Source: Dysgonomonas sp. Marseille-P4677
GTDB lineage: Bacteria > Bacteroidota > Bacteroidia > Bacteroidales > Dysgonomonadaceae
Direction: 5' to 3'
DNA: 64,000 nt
NCBI RefSeq assembly: GCF_016652235.1
Contig: NZ_JAEPKU010000007.1
Coordinates: forward strand, 1-64,000
Part shown: in pieces, positions 1 through 8,017 of the stretch
Layout of the letters: each line of letters begins with the position of its first letter
Numbering within the stretch: the stretch's first letter is position 1
Program-made: the position numbers and the translations under genes
Notes under the pieces: model-generated
What the model saw: only the letters and a program-made list of their open reading frames with translations
Told to the model about the DNA's origin: nothing
Databases searched by the model: none

Positions 1-2
1 AA

Positions 3-386
3 AACACATTAAATAAAATTTCCGACATTCTTTATAATCAAACCTCCAATATATTGTTGATACAAGACTACAATGACACTGATATATGTACGCTAAAGAA
101 GAATATTAGAAGTATTCAGGATATGAGAATGAAAGAAAAATGGTTAGAGCTGCTTATAAAGCATGATAGGGGAGTTCCTGATTTATTAGAAAAATCATGG
201 ATACATTTCATATATGGCTATAATAATGATGAAATATTATCCATCAATGAATTAGAGCTTCAAGAATTATTGAAAAATATCATACAGAATTTAACCCGCG
301 AAGACTTGAATCTGTATAATGGTTTAGTCGGATTAGGATTAGTGTTAATTAGACTCTCGGAGAATAGTAATTTAGAGTGGCAATAA
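3..386 (+). CDS. LanC-like protein, 3' end (5' truncated by window edge)
   Basis: The reading frame is open from base 3, so the gene begins left of the window and only about 127 C-terminal residues are visible. The segment LYNGLVGLGLVLIRL near the end resembles the GLxGxGL repeats of the LanC-like alpha-toroid fold, and the complete protein at 1236-2213 has the same type of repeat. LanC proteins cyclise dehydrated peptides to form lanthionine rings, but no zinc-binding Cys or His motif is visible here, so catalysis cannot be claimed. The stop lies 5 bp before the next glycosyltransferase start, which suggests one transcript. The family call is moderate because the N-terminal part is missing. 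Confidence 0.5.
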   Translation, partial: NTLNKISDILYNQTSNILLIQDYNDTDICTLKKNIRSIQDMRMKEKWLELLIKHDRGVPDLLEKSWIHFIYGYNNDEILSINELELQELLKNIIQNLTREDLNLYNGLVGLGLVLIRLSENSNLEWQ

Positions 387-391
387 ATAAC

Positions 392-1096
392 ATGAAAAAT
401 ATACCAAAGATAATACATCAAATATGGAGTGATAAATATAAGCCACTCCCTCCTTTTTGTTCCGTACTCGCAGAAACATGGAAAGAGAAACATCCTGATT
501 GGATGTACATTTTGTGGAATGACAAGATGATGGATGAATTTGTTCAAAAAGAATATCCTCAATATTGTGACGCATACAATAACTTGACATTTGATATACA
601 ACGATGGGATGCTATTCGATTTTTCATCCTTAAAAAAATGGGGGGATTATATATTGACACAGATTATGAGTGCTTAGAGAATATAAAGCCATTGATTGAA
701 AATGCACGTTTTGCCATAGCGCTAGACCCTGATTCTCACTATCATATGATTAATTTTCCACATATCTTGAATCATGCGCTTATGGCAAGTATTCCAAATC
801 ACCCTTTCTTGGAGAGAGTGATAAATGAAATCTTTTCAGAAAAAGTGTATAAGACGTCTCCAGAGAATAAATTTCTTTATGTAATGGAAACAACAGGACC
901 ACGAATGATATCCCAATTATATTACAGTATTAGTTTAGATGAAAAATCAGATATACTACTGCTCGAACCTAAATATGTCACTCCTTTTGACTTAACACAA
1001 ATCAATATGCTTAAATCAGGTGTCGAAAATGAAGAATTGGAAGCCTGTTTAGATGAGGCATATGCTGTGCATTATTATTCAAATTCTTGGTTTTAG
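392..1096 (+). CDS. GT32-type glycosyltransferase with DXD motif
   Basis: A 234-residue protein that begins MKNIPKIIHQIW, the typical start of GT32 (OCH1-like) sugar transferases. The nucleotide-sugar site is GGLYIDTDYECLENIKPL, with the metal-binding DTD. Such enzymes move a sugar from a nucleotide donor onto glycan, lipid or peptide acceptors. A longer GTG start exists at 377, but ATG 392 matches the family N-terminus and lies after the stop of the upstream LanC-like gene. No signal peptide is visible, so it should act in the cytoplasm. It sits between two LanC-like genes, so its acceptor may be a modified peptide. The acceptor is not shown by the sequence. Confidence 0.82.
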   Translation: MKNIPKIIHQIWSDKYKPLPPFCSVLAETWKEKHPDWMYILWNDKMMDEFVQKEYPQYCDAYNNLTFDIQRWDAIRFFILKKMGGLYIDTDYECLENIKPLIENARFAIALDPDSHYHMINFPHILNHALMASIPNHPFLERVINEIFSEKVYKTSPENKFLYVMETTGPRMISQLYYSISLDEKSDILLLEPKYVTPFDLTQINMLKSGVENEELEACLDEAYAVHYYSNSWF

Positions 1097-1235
1097 AAGT
1101 GAATTATTTTAAAGTATGGTGCGGTTATATCAAGTTGAAAAAATCTTAATGATACCGCATTTATGGAAAATTAAAGAAAAAAAGTCATTATGACTTTCTA
1201 GTATAGTTTTGAGTATAATACCGATAATTAGCCTA

Positions 1236-2213
1236 ATGGAACAAAGACTACGATTAATAGTTGAAAAAATGAAAACCTCTCATGCGGATTTAGGTTTGTT
1301 GCAGGGCAAAATGGGGCATGCTTTGTTTCTCTATCAATATGCTCGACACGTTGATTATCGATATGAAAAGTATGCCGAAAAATGTATCGATGAAATTGTA
1401 GAAGGAATTCAGAAAATGAATGGCAGCTATGCTGATGGCTTAGCCGGAATAGGAGTTGGGATAGAATATCTGGTGCAAGAAGGTTTTGTAGAAGGGGATA
1501 CCAATGAAATATTAAGTGACTTTGATGAAGTGATTTGTCACATTGTATCTTTCGCTCCAAACTTGATAGATATACGAATCGGAATAATCGGTTATGGAAA
1601 GTATTATCTTTCCCGATTGAATAATCCGAATAACAAGAATAAGGAAAATTCGAATACAAAGCATATTAAAGAACAGTTGCATAAAATAGTAGATTTGTTG
1701 TCAGACAACTATATGACATACGAAGACCTTTATTTCGTTATAAATTTTCTTCCAGATATAATAAATCAAGATATTAACAAGGGAAAAGCTCTTGTTTTTC
1801 TTAATTATACTGTCGATTTACTTGAAACGATGGTATATGAAGATACATTTTTCGGGAAACAGCTAGGGGCATTTAATCCGCTGACTGTAAGTGTATTATT
1901 ATTTAATTCTTCCAAAAAGATTAATAATAGAGATTTAGCTGATCGAGCTCTGTTTTTTTTAGAAAAGTATGAACCTGAATATAGGATATATCTTGCAAAA
2001 GAATATGCTATCAAATGGGCTTTTTTATATTATACATTATGGAAGGCTTGCGATTGTGATATATATAAAGAGTCATCGGTTCAATGGTTAGATAAAGTTA
2101 CAGACAACGAATTAAACTTTGAAAATGGAGACTTGATTATATCTGGTCTGATGCTATTATCTATGAACGAATCAATTAACAACGATTGGCTTGACTGGTT
2201 TCCTTTAATTTAA
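1236..2213 (+). CDS. LanC-like alpha-toroid protein
   Basis: About 325 residues from ATG 1236; a TTG at 1209 is a weaker alternative. Toroid repeats are visible in DLGLLQGKMGHALFLYQYAR near the start, YADGLAGIGVGIEYLVQEG near residue 75, and IRIGIIGYGKYYLSRL near residue 125. These match the inner helices of lanthionine synthetase C-like proteins. The zinc ligands of true LanC cyclases (separate Cys and a Cys-His pair) are not seen, so this may be a non-catalytic or diverged member. It lies between two glycosyltransferases, with an 11 bp gap to the next one. The family call is reasonable, but the function within the cluster is unknown. Confidence 0.6.
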   Translation: MEQRLRLIVEKMKTSHADLGLLQGKMGHALFLYQYARHVDYRYEKYAEKCIDEIVEGIQKMNGSYADGLAGIGVGIEYLVQEGFVEGDTNEILSDFDEVICHIVSFAPNLIDIRIGIIGYGKYYLSRLNNPNNKNKENSNTKHIKEQLHKIVDLLSDNYMTYEDLYFVINFLPDIINQDINKGKALVFLNYTVDLLETMVYEDTFFGKQLGAFNPLTVSVLLFNSSKKINNRDLADRALFFLEKYEPEYRIYLAKEYAIKWAFLYYTLWKACDCDIYKESSVQWLDKVTDNELNFENGDLIISGLMLLSMNESINNDWLDWFPLI

Positions 2214-2224
2214 AAACTAATTTT

Positions 2225-2953
2225 ATGAATAGTAATAGTATCATACAGTCACTTTGGATAGGGGCTAGACTGTCGGCAATGGAAATACTTTGCATTAATT
2301 CTTATCTGGCAAACGGGCATGAATTTCATTTATACACTTACAATGATATCTTAAATATTCCCAAAGGTACAATAATAAAGGATGCTAATGAAATAGTTCC
2401 TAAAAAAGACATGTATATTGACAACTTCGGCGGTTATGTCAACCTGTCAAATCAATTTCGATTCACAATGTTATATAAGTTAGGAGGCTGGTGGGTCGAT
2501 ATGGATACAGTATGTCTAAAGCCATTTGACTTTGATAAAAGCTTTGTGTTTTCATCTGAGATAATAGGTCCTCGTACAAGAGTGAATAATACATATATGA
2601 AGAGCCAGCCGGGTGCAAAATACTTAAAAGACTGCTTAGATTTTCTACTAGTCAGGGGACACGAACACATTCATTGGGGTGAATTAGGTATTACGCTTCT
2701 TTCTCGAATGATCTTTAGGAATCAGCTAGAACAATATATTCAGCAACCCGACTGTTTCTGTCCAATTCCATGCTATCGTATCGACCAATTAATTAGTGAT
2801 TCAACTTGTGTCTTACCAGAAACGTCTTACGCTCTTCATTTATGGCATAATATGTGGAAAACACAACAAATTGACAAAGACGCTAAATTTCCTGAGAATT
2901 CATTATACGAGATGCTTAAAAAAAAGTATGATGTATTTGATCTGATTGAATAG
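2225..2953 (+). CDS. DXD-motif glycosyltransferase (GT32-like)
   Basis: A 242-residue protein starting at ATG 2225. The central part FRFTMLYKLGGWWVDMDTV contains the R-x(n)-GG-x-W/Y-x-D-x-D signature of the GT32/alpha-1,4-glycosyltransferase DXD group, with DMD as the metal and donor site. It follows the LanC-like gene after 11 bp and should be co-transcribed with it. It is diverged from the GT32 protein at 392-1096, so the two probably use different sugars or acceptors. No signal peptide or membrane segment is visible. The acceptor is unknown; a cluster-encoded peptide is one possibility. Confidence 0.75.
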   Translation: MNSNSIIQSLWIGARLSAMEILCINSYLANGHEFHLYTYNDILNIPKGTIIKDANEIVPKKDMYIDNFGGYVNLSNQFRFTMLYKLGGWWVDMDTVCLKPFDFDKSFVFSSEIIGPRTRVNNTYMKSQPGAKYLKDCLDFLLVRGHEHIHWGELGITLLSRMIFRNQLEQYIQQPDCFCPIPCYRIDQLISDSTCVLPETSYALHLWHNMWKTQQIDKDAKFPENSLYEMLKKKYDVFDLIE

Positions 2954-3022
2954 ATAAATATTTTCTATTTTTCATCTATTTTTCATGAACAAATTTGTAT
3001 TCAATAAAAGAACCTTAATACC

Positions 3023-3049
3023 CTATTGATAATTCTAAAATATCAATAG
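3023..3049. terminator. Stem-loop after the glycosyltransferase cluster
   Basis: A 9 bp perfect inverted repeat (CTATTGATA, 9-nt loop, TATCAATAG) lies 70 bp after the last gene of region A. There is no strong T-run on the + side. It may end transcription between this cluster and the convergent relaxase gene. Otherwise this gap holds only AT-rich sequence. Confidence 0.3.
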
Positions 3050-3207
3050 ATATTATACACAACAGCCTTGATGTTCTGATTATAAATATATTACAATTTT
3101 ACATTTTAAAGTGCTTATCTTTAGTGAGTTTTGAACCCTATTTACTATTGTATCCAATATAGTTTTGCCTTATTTCTAAAACTATCATCTCCTATCTACA
3201 TGCTTTC

Positions 3208-4416
3208 CTACCATTTAGGTCCCCCGCCTTTCTTGATTTTCGGAATAGCATTTTGCCTTTTTACTTCTACTTTTTGTTCTTTCGCCAATCGTGGATTACC
3301 CCACGATTCCTTATACTCCGAGTCAGAGTTCCTCTCTTTCCACAAATATGGATACGCAAATCCACCACCATACCATTTCACTTTAGCCTTTGTCATATAA
3401 CCACTTTCTACCAAAATCTTATCTTGAATCCGCATTTCATACTTCCCATATTTGACAAAAGCATCCGGATTTTCATTGCTAAAAAAAGCTTTGTTCTTGT
3501 CATCATTCAAGAAAACATAGGATGAAAATTGTCCTTTTCCATCGTTTCGATTCATCTTTTCAAGATAGATATAACCTCCATTTTTCAGGATTTCCCATTG
3601 CTCAGAGGTCAGTTCAATACCACCGATAGTTAGCGTTTTTAGTTTCTTCTCAGCTTGTTGTTGTTCTTTTTCTGCCTGTTCCTGTTGTATTTTGAGATTC
3701 TTTTCAAACTCTTTTTTGAGATTACCGAAACTGAATTTTCGATCAATCTGTGAGCCTTTGAAAGAAACATTATCATAATTAAACGATATCCCTTCTATTT
3801 CTCCAGTTGTACGTTTGTGCTTAAATTTTACATTAATGCCCTTACTTTGCAGGTAATATTGAAATTCCTTTTCACTCGTACAATAGGGTAAAATTGCCTT
3901 GATAATATCGTGCAAAAGATACTTTACCGCATCGGGATTGTTTAGCTTCTCTCGTTTGACTCTATCTTTTCCCTCGCCGTAAGTCAAGTTATGTTTGTCT
4001 TTTAGCATCTTACAAGTCTTGATATTTCGTTTGTAATCCTGATTGACAGAGATCAGCTTGAGGTCGTTATCGATGCGGTTATAGACAATATGCAGGTGTT
4101 CATTATCGGCATTGTGATGCCTGACAATAATATACTGGGTGTTTTTGATTCCCATTTCCTGCATATATTCTTTTGCGAGTTGCACCATAAATTCATCTGC
4201 CATCCGGTCTTTATCTTCGGGTGAAAACGATATGGGAATATGCCCGACAGGCTGTTTTATCTCTTTCCTGCCGGAGCGTTGCATGGCAAAGCTGCGGAGA
4301 ATATTCTTTGTATTATCCGCCCATATTCCTTCCGCTTCAAGGATGGTTGCCGTGTCATTCATCACATAAGAAACACAACCTTTAAACGATTTTCCCTTAA
4401 TATTCTTAGCGATCAT
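3208..4416 (-). CDS. Relaxase/mobilization nuclease (MobA/VirD2 type)
   Basis: A 402-residue relaxase of the Relaxase/Mobilization nuclease family (PF03432). It nicks at oriT and stays bound to the transferred strand during conjugation. The N-terminus MIAKNIKGKSFKGCVSYVMN is typical of Bacteroides mobilization proteins. The metal-binding motif HHNADNEHLH at residues 100-109 is intact. A Gln/Lys/Glu-rich coiled-coil stretch near residues 230-260 follows, and the C-terminal 100 residues are less conserved. The start overlaps the end of the MobC-like gene by 11 bp, so the two are translated together. Since only mobilization genes are present, transfer would need a helper conjugative element. Confidence 0.9.
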   Translation of the reverse strand: MIAKNIKGKSFKGCVSYVMNDTATILEAEGIWADNTKNILRSFAMQRSGRKEIKQPVGHIPISFSPEDKDRMADEFMVQLAKEYMQEMGIKNTQYIIVRHHNADNEHLHIVYNRIDNDLKLISVNQDYKRNIKTCKMLKDKHNLTYGEGKDRVKREKLNNPDAVKYLLHDIIKAILPYCTSEKEFQYYLQSKGINVKFKHKRTTGEIEGISFNYDNVSFKGSQIDRKFSFGNLKKEFEKNLKIQQEQAEKEQQQAEKKLKTLTIGGIELTSEQWEILKNGGYIYLEKMNRNDGKGQFSSYVFLNDDKNKAFFSNENPDAFVKYGKYEMRIQDKILVESGYMTKAKVKWYGGGFAYPYLWKERNSDSEYKESWGNPRLAKEQKVEVKRQNAIPKIKKGGGPKW

Positions 4417-4756
4417 GCAGCAGCTTTTTTAGTTGTTCCAGTATTATAATTACATCCAAAGCAGTATTGGAATAACCATAAGTATTTGCCTGCCGTGCTA
4501 TCTGATTCAGGTTATTTGCCATACCGGATAGCTTTCGCATCATGTCAAGTTCTTCCAAAGTGAAGCGGGATTTAATACCTCCTTTTAATGTCATTTCCCG
4601 CGCATATTGTGTAGCTTTCATACCCAGCTTTTCTGCCTTTTCCTTTATGGAATTGAAATCCGCTTCGGTCAATTTCAGATTAATCGAATTGGTTAGCTTC
4701 GCTTTTTCTTTCACGGGGCGACCTCTTTTGGTTTTATCCTTTTTCTTATTTTCCAT
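4406..4756 (-). CDS. MobC-like mobilization accessory protein
   Basis: A 116-residue basic protein with a Lys/Arg-rich N-terminus (KKKDKTKRGRPVKEKAK). It is followed by a ribbon-helix-helix-like section and the typical MobC segment ELDMMRKLSGMANNLNQIAR. Members bind oriT and help the relaxase to open the DNA strands. It overlaps the relaxase gene by 11 bp and lies beside the GC-rich tract that probably holds oriT. The length is normal for the family. Confidence 0.85.
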   Translation of the reverse strand: MENKKKDKTKRGRPVKEKAKLTNSINLKLTEADFNSIKEKAEKLGMKATQYAREMTLKGGIKSRFTLEELDMMRKLSGMANNLNQIARQANTYGYSNTALDVIIILEQLKKLLHDR

Positions 4757-5352
4757 AAATCATGCATTTAGAATTATGGAAAAATATTCGTTCGTTTCCA
4801 CTCTTCAGTGACCTCAAAAACCGTGACCAACGGGAGCGGGTTTTGAAGCGAAAGGGAAATTCAAGGTACGCCGGATTTATCTTTTGCGTGGTCACAGCCC
4901 CGCAGGGCAAGGTATGCACGGAAGGAAGCCGGAAGAGCCGAAGGCGAATTTCGGGTTACTCGTGCGATTACCTTGCTCCTATGACGAAAAACAAAAAAAG
5001 AAGAGACGAAAGTCTCAAAGTTTTTTTGGGTGACGGCATCGTTAATCTCTAAAGTTGGGCTTAGGGCTAAGATGCCCCAACTTTGCAATACGGTCAGTGT
5101 ATTGCCTATTGCTCTTCAAGGGTAGCTGGAGCAAATAAATGGTAGAAAGTGGATTAAATTTCTCATATCATTGTATAAATTAGATGTATCCGACATGGAT
5201 ACTTTGGCAAATATAGATTCTTAATTTGATAGTTATATCATTGACAATATGATGTGTATAGCTTTGCTTGGAGGTGCTTTTATTTGCCATATAGCCTGAC
5301 AAACCAAAGTCACTCTTATTGCTCCTATTGGTAATATTACTATCTTTAGTGC
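4757..5352. other. GC-rich noncoding tract, probable oriT region
   Basis: About 600 bases upstream of mobC without a convincing gene. Bases 4860-5060 are much richer in G+C than the rest of the window and contain short inverted and repeated words. Open frames on both strands here (4762-5052 plus, 4861-5088 minus) look like shadows of conserved DNA rather than real proteins. In Bacteroides mobilizable elements oriT lies next to mobC and the relaxase gene, so this is the best place for the nick site. The exact nick was not identified. Bases 5090-5350 are AT-rich with nothing recognised. Confidence 0.45.
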
Positions 5353-6285
5353 ATGTATAATGGTGAGCAAGACATAGAACCTACGGATGTGCCGGAATCC
5401 TTCCAACTTGTACAACAGAGTCTTAATGACTTTGTAGCAATCAATTATGAAACGGCACTTGGTCTGGTCTCACAGCCACAACTTACCGAGGCGGAAATAC
5501 TCCACTATAAAAGTAAAGTGCTGGATATCATCCGCAACAATCCTCCTCTGGCAAGTTTGCCCAAATACCTTCGTGACGGAAGAGAAGACTATCTTTGGTA
5601 CAGTGATTTTTATGATGAGATAAGTAAAGATGTTTATCATCGGTATCGTACATTTATAAAACCAATAGCTACAATAACTCCAAGCAACTATACTACAGAG
5701 TTAAGTAAAATCGATTTGCCTTACTTTAGAGAATTGGTAGATTTGGTTAGTCTCGAACGCTTATGTACAAAATATGAGAAACTTCTTCCAAAGCCTAAAT
5801 TAGATATTCATCAGGAAGAACCACAAGTAAAGAAAACAGTTGTTATTAAGGACGCTAAACCCAAATCTACCAAACGTTCTTATCTACCCAAACTAGGCAA
5901 AGAACAATATGCATTATTAGCAGACTGCATAGAAGCTATCAAATTATTTCGCTCAAAAATAAAAATATCTGAACTAAAGAAACTTCTTTCAGGAAAACTC
6001 TCCGAGCCACTACAAGTGACCAACCAAAAGACATTGGTCTATCTTTTCGACCAACTAATGGAAGTCGGTTATATCAAAGACACATGGGTATCCGTTGCTG
6101 ATGGCAATAAAGACTTTATATCCTTTCGCACAGAGGGTAACAAAGAGCGATACGGAGATAGTGCACACTATATTGGTATGCAACAACTACTCAACTGCCG
6201 TAACCGCAACAAGCGGGAAAGTATTGTCGGATTGGAAAATATAGAAGACCTGATCGAAGAGCTAAACAAATATACTCTTGAGTAG
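5353..6285 (+). CDS. Hypothetical protein of the mobilizable element
   Basis: A 310-residue protein that I do not recognise. It starts at ATG 5353, just after an in-frame stop at 5347. It is soluble, with no signal peptide or membrane segment. A charged Lys/Pro-rich linker (about residues 155-180) separates two parts. The C-terminal part has helical sequence LPKLGKEQYALLADCIEAIK and an acidic end. Its place between the mobilization genes and the helix-turn-helix/integrase module suggests an element-specific function such as control, replication or cargo. No function is assigned. Confidence 0.55.
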   Translation: MYNGEQDIEPTDVPESFQLVQQSLNDFVAINYETALGLVSQPQLTEAEILHYKSKVLDIIRNNPPLASLPKYLRDGREDYLWYSDFYDEISKDVYHRYRTFIKPIATITPSNYTTELSKIDLPYFRELVDLVSLERLCTKYEKLLPKPKLDIHQEEPQVKKTVVIKDAKPKSTKRSYLPKLGKEQYALLADCIEAIKLFRSKIKISELKKLLSGKLSEPLQVTNQKTLVYLFDQLMEVGYIKDTWVSVADGNKDFISFRTEGNKERYGDSAHYIGMQQLLNCRNRNKRESIVGLENIEDLIEELNKYTLE

Positions 6286-6686
6286 TTAAAAAAACTTATT
6301 CGCCTATATTTTCTATAAATATTTCTATCCTTTATTGAATTTGCATTATCTACTGTTATTCAGCACATTACATTATGCTTGTCGTATAGCCATTATTCCC
6401 CAATTACCCCTTACTGAGTATATATCCCAATTGAAACATTTTAATAATCAATAGTATACAAGCCTAACCTGTTAGGTAAAGCTGTTATGCTCACAGGGCA
6501 GGGATTGAGAATGGATTATACTTGCACTTGATTTCGGAAACAGCGATATACACAGCCGTATACCGCTTATCCTTTCGAAAGATGTAAGATTATGGGTAAA
6601 ACCAATCGGATCAGAGATACTTGAGTGGGTCTGTCTTAATTCTATTTTAACAAGTCTTATTTTATAAACATTTAAAACAGATTTTT
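6286..6686. other. Intergenic gap in the mobilizable element
   Basis: Four hundred bases with no gene that I can support. A short open stretch around 6515-6665 could encode about 50 residues on the + strand but has no recognisable motif. The gap should hold the promoter for the downstream broken DUF3408-like gene. Confidence 0.3.
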
Positions 6687-7070
6687 ATGAGTGAAGATAT
6701 CAAAAAAGATAAAACAGTAAATCAGCAACCTGATGTATCTGTTATGTTTGATAATAGCACATGAGTAGCTAATTCAGCCAGAGGCAAGCTTTCTCGCAAA
6801 AAAGACGAAGAAGAGTATACCAATCGATTTTTGGCAACACGAAAAATCAAGGATTATACTCCGGTCTATATCGATGTTCGGATGAAAGAAAAGCTGCAAA
6901 TGCTTGTTGCCTCATTGCAACATATTGTGCCGGAGATCACTCCCACTATTTTGTTGTCAAATATTCTTGCCGATCACTTGTTGCAAAATAAGGAACTGAT
7001 AACCCGTGCTGCCAATGAAGGACTCAAACGTTCCCTTGCCAGCACTTTTAATAGTGATAAGGAAGTATAA
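6687..7070 (+). pseudogene. DUF3408-like mobile-element protein, broken by in-frame TGA
   Basis: ATG 6687 opens a frame that reads MSEDIKKDKTVNQQPDVSV and meets TGA at 6762-6764 (codon 26). The same frame then continues to 7070 through SRKKDEEEYTNRFL and TPVYIDVRMKEKLQMLVASL, then a helical C-terminus. The full-length product would be 127 residues. The second half resembles the DUF3408 proteins of Bacteroides conjugative elements, which look like small ribbon-helix-helix-type DNA-binding proteins. A single transition (for example CGA or TGG to TGA) explains the stop. Reinitiation downstream could still make the C-terminal part. Confidence 0.6.
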
Positions 7071-7087
7071 ATTTAAAACTAAAAAAA

Positions 7088-7375
7088 ATGGAGATTGTAT
7101 GTGTTGATTTGCACACATGGGAATTGCTGAAAAAGCAGATTCACAGGCTCACTTCTGAAGCTAGTGCTTTGAAAGAGTTATATTGTACCAACCCCAGAGA
7201 CGGCTGAATGGATTCGGCAGATGTCTGCCGTGCTTTGAGCATCTCGAAACGTACACTACAAACGTGGCGAAACAATGGCAAGATACCATTTGCAATGTTG
7301 GGTGGTAAAGTCTATTACAAAGAAGAGGATATTTCTGAATTGCTAAAAACCGATATGAAGTATACAAACAAATAG
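7088..7375 (+). pseudogene. Helix-turn-helix (excisionase-like) gene, broken by in-frame TGA
   Basis: ATG 7088 reads MEIVCVDLHTWELLKKQIHR. The frame is stopped by TGA at 7205-7207 (codon 40) and continues to TAG at 7373 with the helix-turn-helix part DSADVCRALSISKRTLQTWR and GGKVYYKEEDISELL. Intact relatives usually have Trp just before the helix-turn-helix, so TGG to TGA is likely. Internal Met codons right after the stop could allow translation of the helix-turn-helix domain alone. It lies 2 bp before the next helix-turn-helix gene. In Bacteroides elements such paired genes act in excision and regulation. Confidence 0.65.
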
Positions 7376-7377
7376 CG

Positions 7378-7677
7378 ATGGACAAATTTATCAATTATGA
7401 GTCCGAAGAGTTCAAGGAACTCGAAGGGCAAATAGAGCAAGCCTTGAACGATGTACAGGATGTTCGTGATAAGCACCGTCCGACATTAGCAGATGAACGT
7501 TACCTGAGTGGCGAGGAAGTAATAGAATATCTTCATATATCACCTCGGACGCTTCAAACTCTGCGAGATAAGCGAATGATCTGTTATACAGCTATCGGAG
7601 GCAAGATACTTTATCCCGAGAAAGAGCTTCAAGAGGTGTTGCATGATAACTACCGATCGCCGGAACTGCCGTTTTAA
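7378..7677 (+). CDS. Helix-turn-helix DNA-binding protein (excisionase-like, HTH_17)
   Basis: A 99-residue protein. An acidic N-terminal helix (about residues 1-40) precedes a MerR/excisionase-type helix-turn-helix: YLSGEEVIEYLHISPRTLQT and then GGKILYPEKELQEVL. This family includes small accessory proteins that bend DNA for excision of CTnDOT-like and NBU-like elements. It directly follows a broken paralogue and precedes a strong stem-loop. It is convergent with the integrase, which fits a role in controlling excision of this element. Confidence 0.8.
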   Translation: MDKFINYESEEFKELEGQIEQALNDVQDVRDKHRPTLADERYLSGEEVIEYLHISPRTLQTLRDKRMICYTAIGGKILYPEKELQEVLHDNYRSPELPF

Positions 7678-7756
7678 CAATGGAAGGGAGGAATAAAACA
7701 ATAGATATGCAGATTCTAAGGAGAGGGAGTTGAAGTTGCTACTTACGCATAAAATG

Positions 7757-7796
7757 AAAACAAGCATTCTTGATGTTAATCAGGGATGCTTGTTTT
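7757..7796 (+). terminator. Rho-independent-like terminator after the helix-turn-helix gene
   Basis: A perfect 11 bp stem (AAAACAAGCAT paired with ATGCTTGTTTT) with an 18-nt loop lies 80 bp after the helix-turn-helix gene and ends in a T-rich run. The rest of the 7678-8017 gap, up to the convergent integrase stop, shows no gene. Confidence 0.6.
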
Positions 7797-8017
7797 GGTT
7801 TGAAGATATGCGTCATCGTCGGGTCAGTCGTTTTCGTTGCAGGATACTCCTTTACACTTCGAGCAGGGAAACAGGCAAGCCTCGGGGCGAAAATACTATC
7901 CATAGGATGGAGATTTTCGTTTCCGACCCGTAGGGCTTCGGGCTTGACTAGTTTGCCTTGTAAGAAGTGACTTTCTCCTGCAACAAAAGGGCTGACTCGA
8001 TCCTTATTGTTCTTATT

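Noticed and set aside
3159-3168. ATAGTTTTGC as the left att core of the mobilizable element
   Set aside because: It misses the first base of GTAnnTTTGC and the flanks do not match those near 9433 or 9481, so it is not strong enough to call.
4861-5088. 75-residue minus-strand frame in the GC-rich tract
   Set aside because: The base composition and the overlapping frame on the other strand point to conserved noncoding DNA next to mobC rather than a gene.
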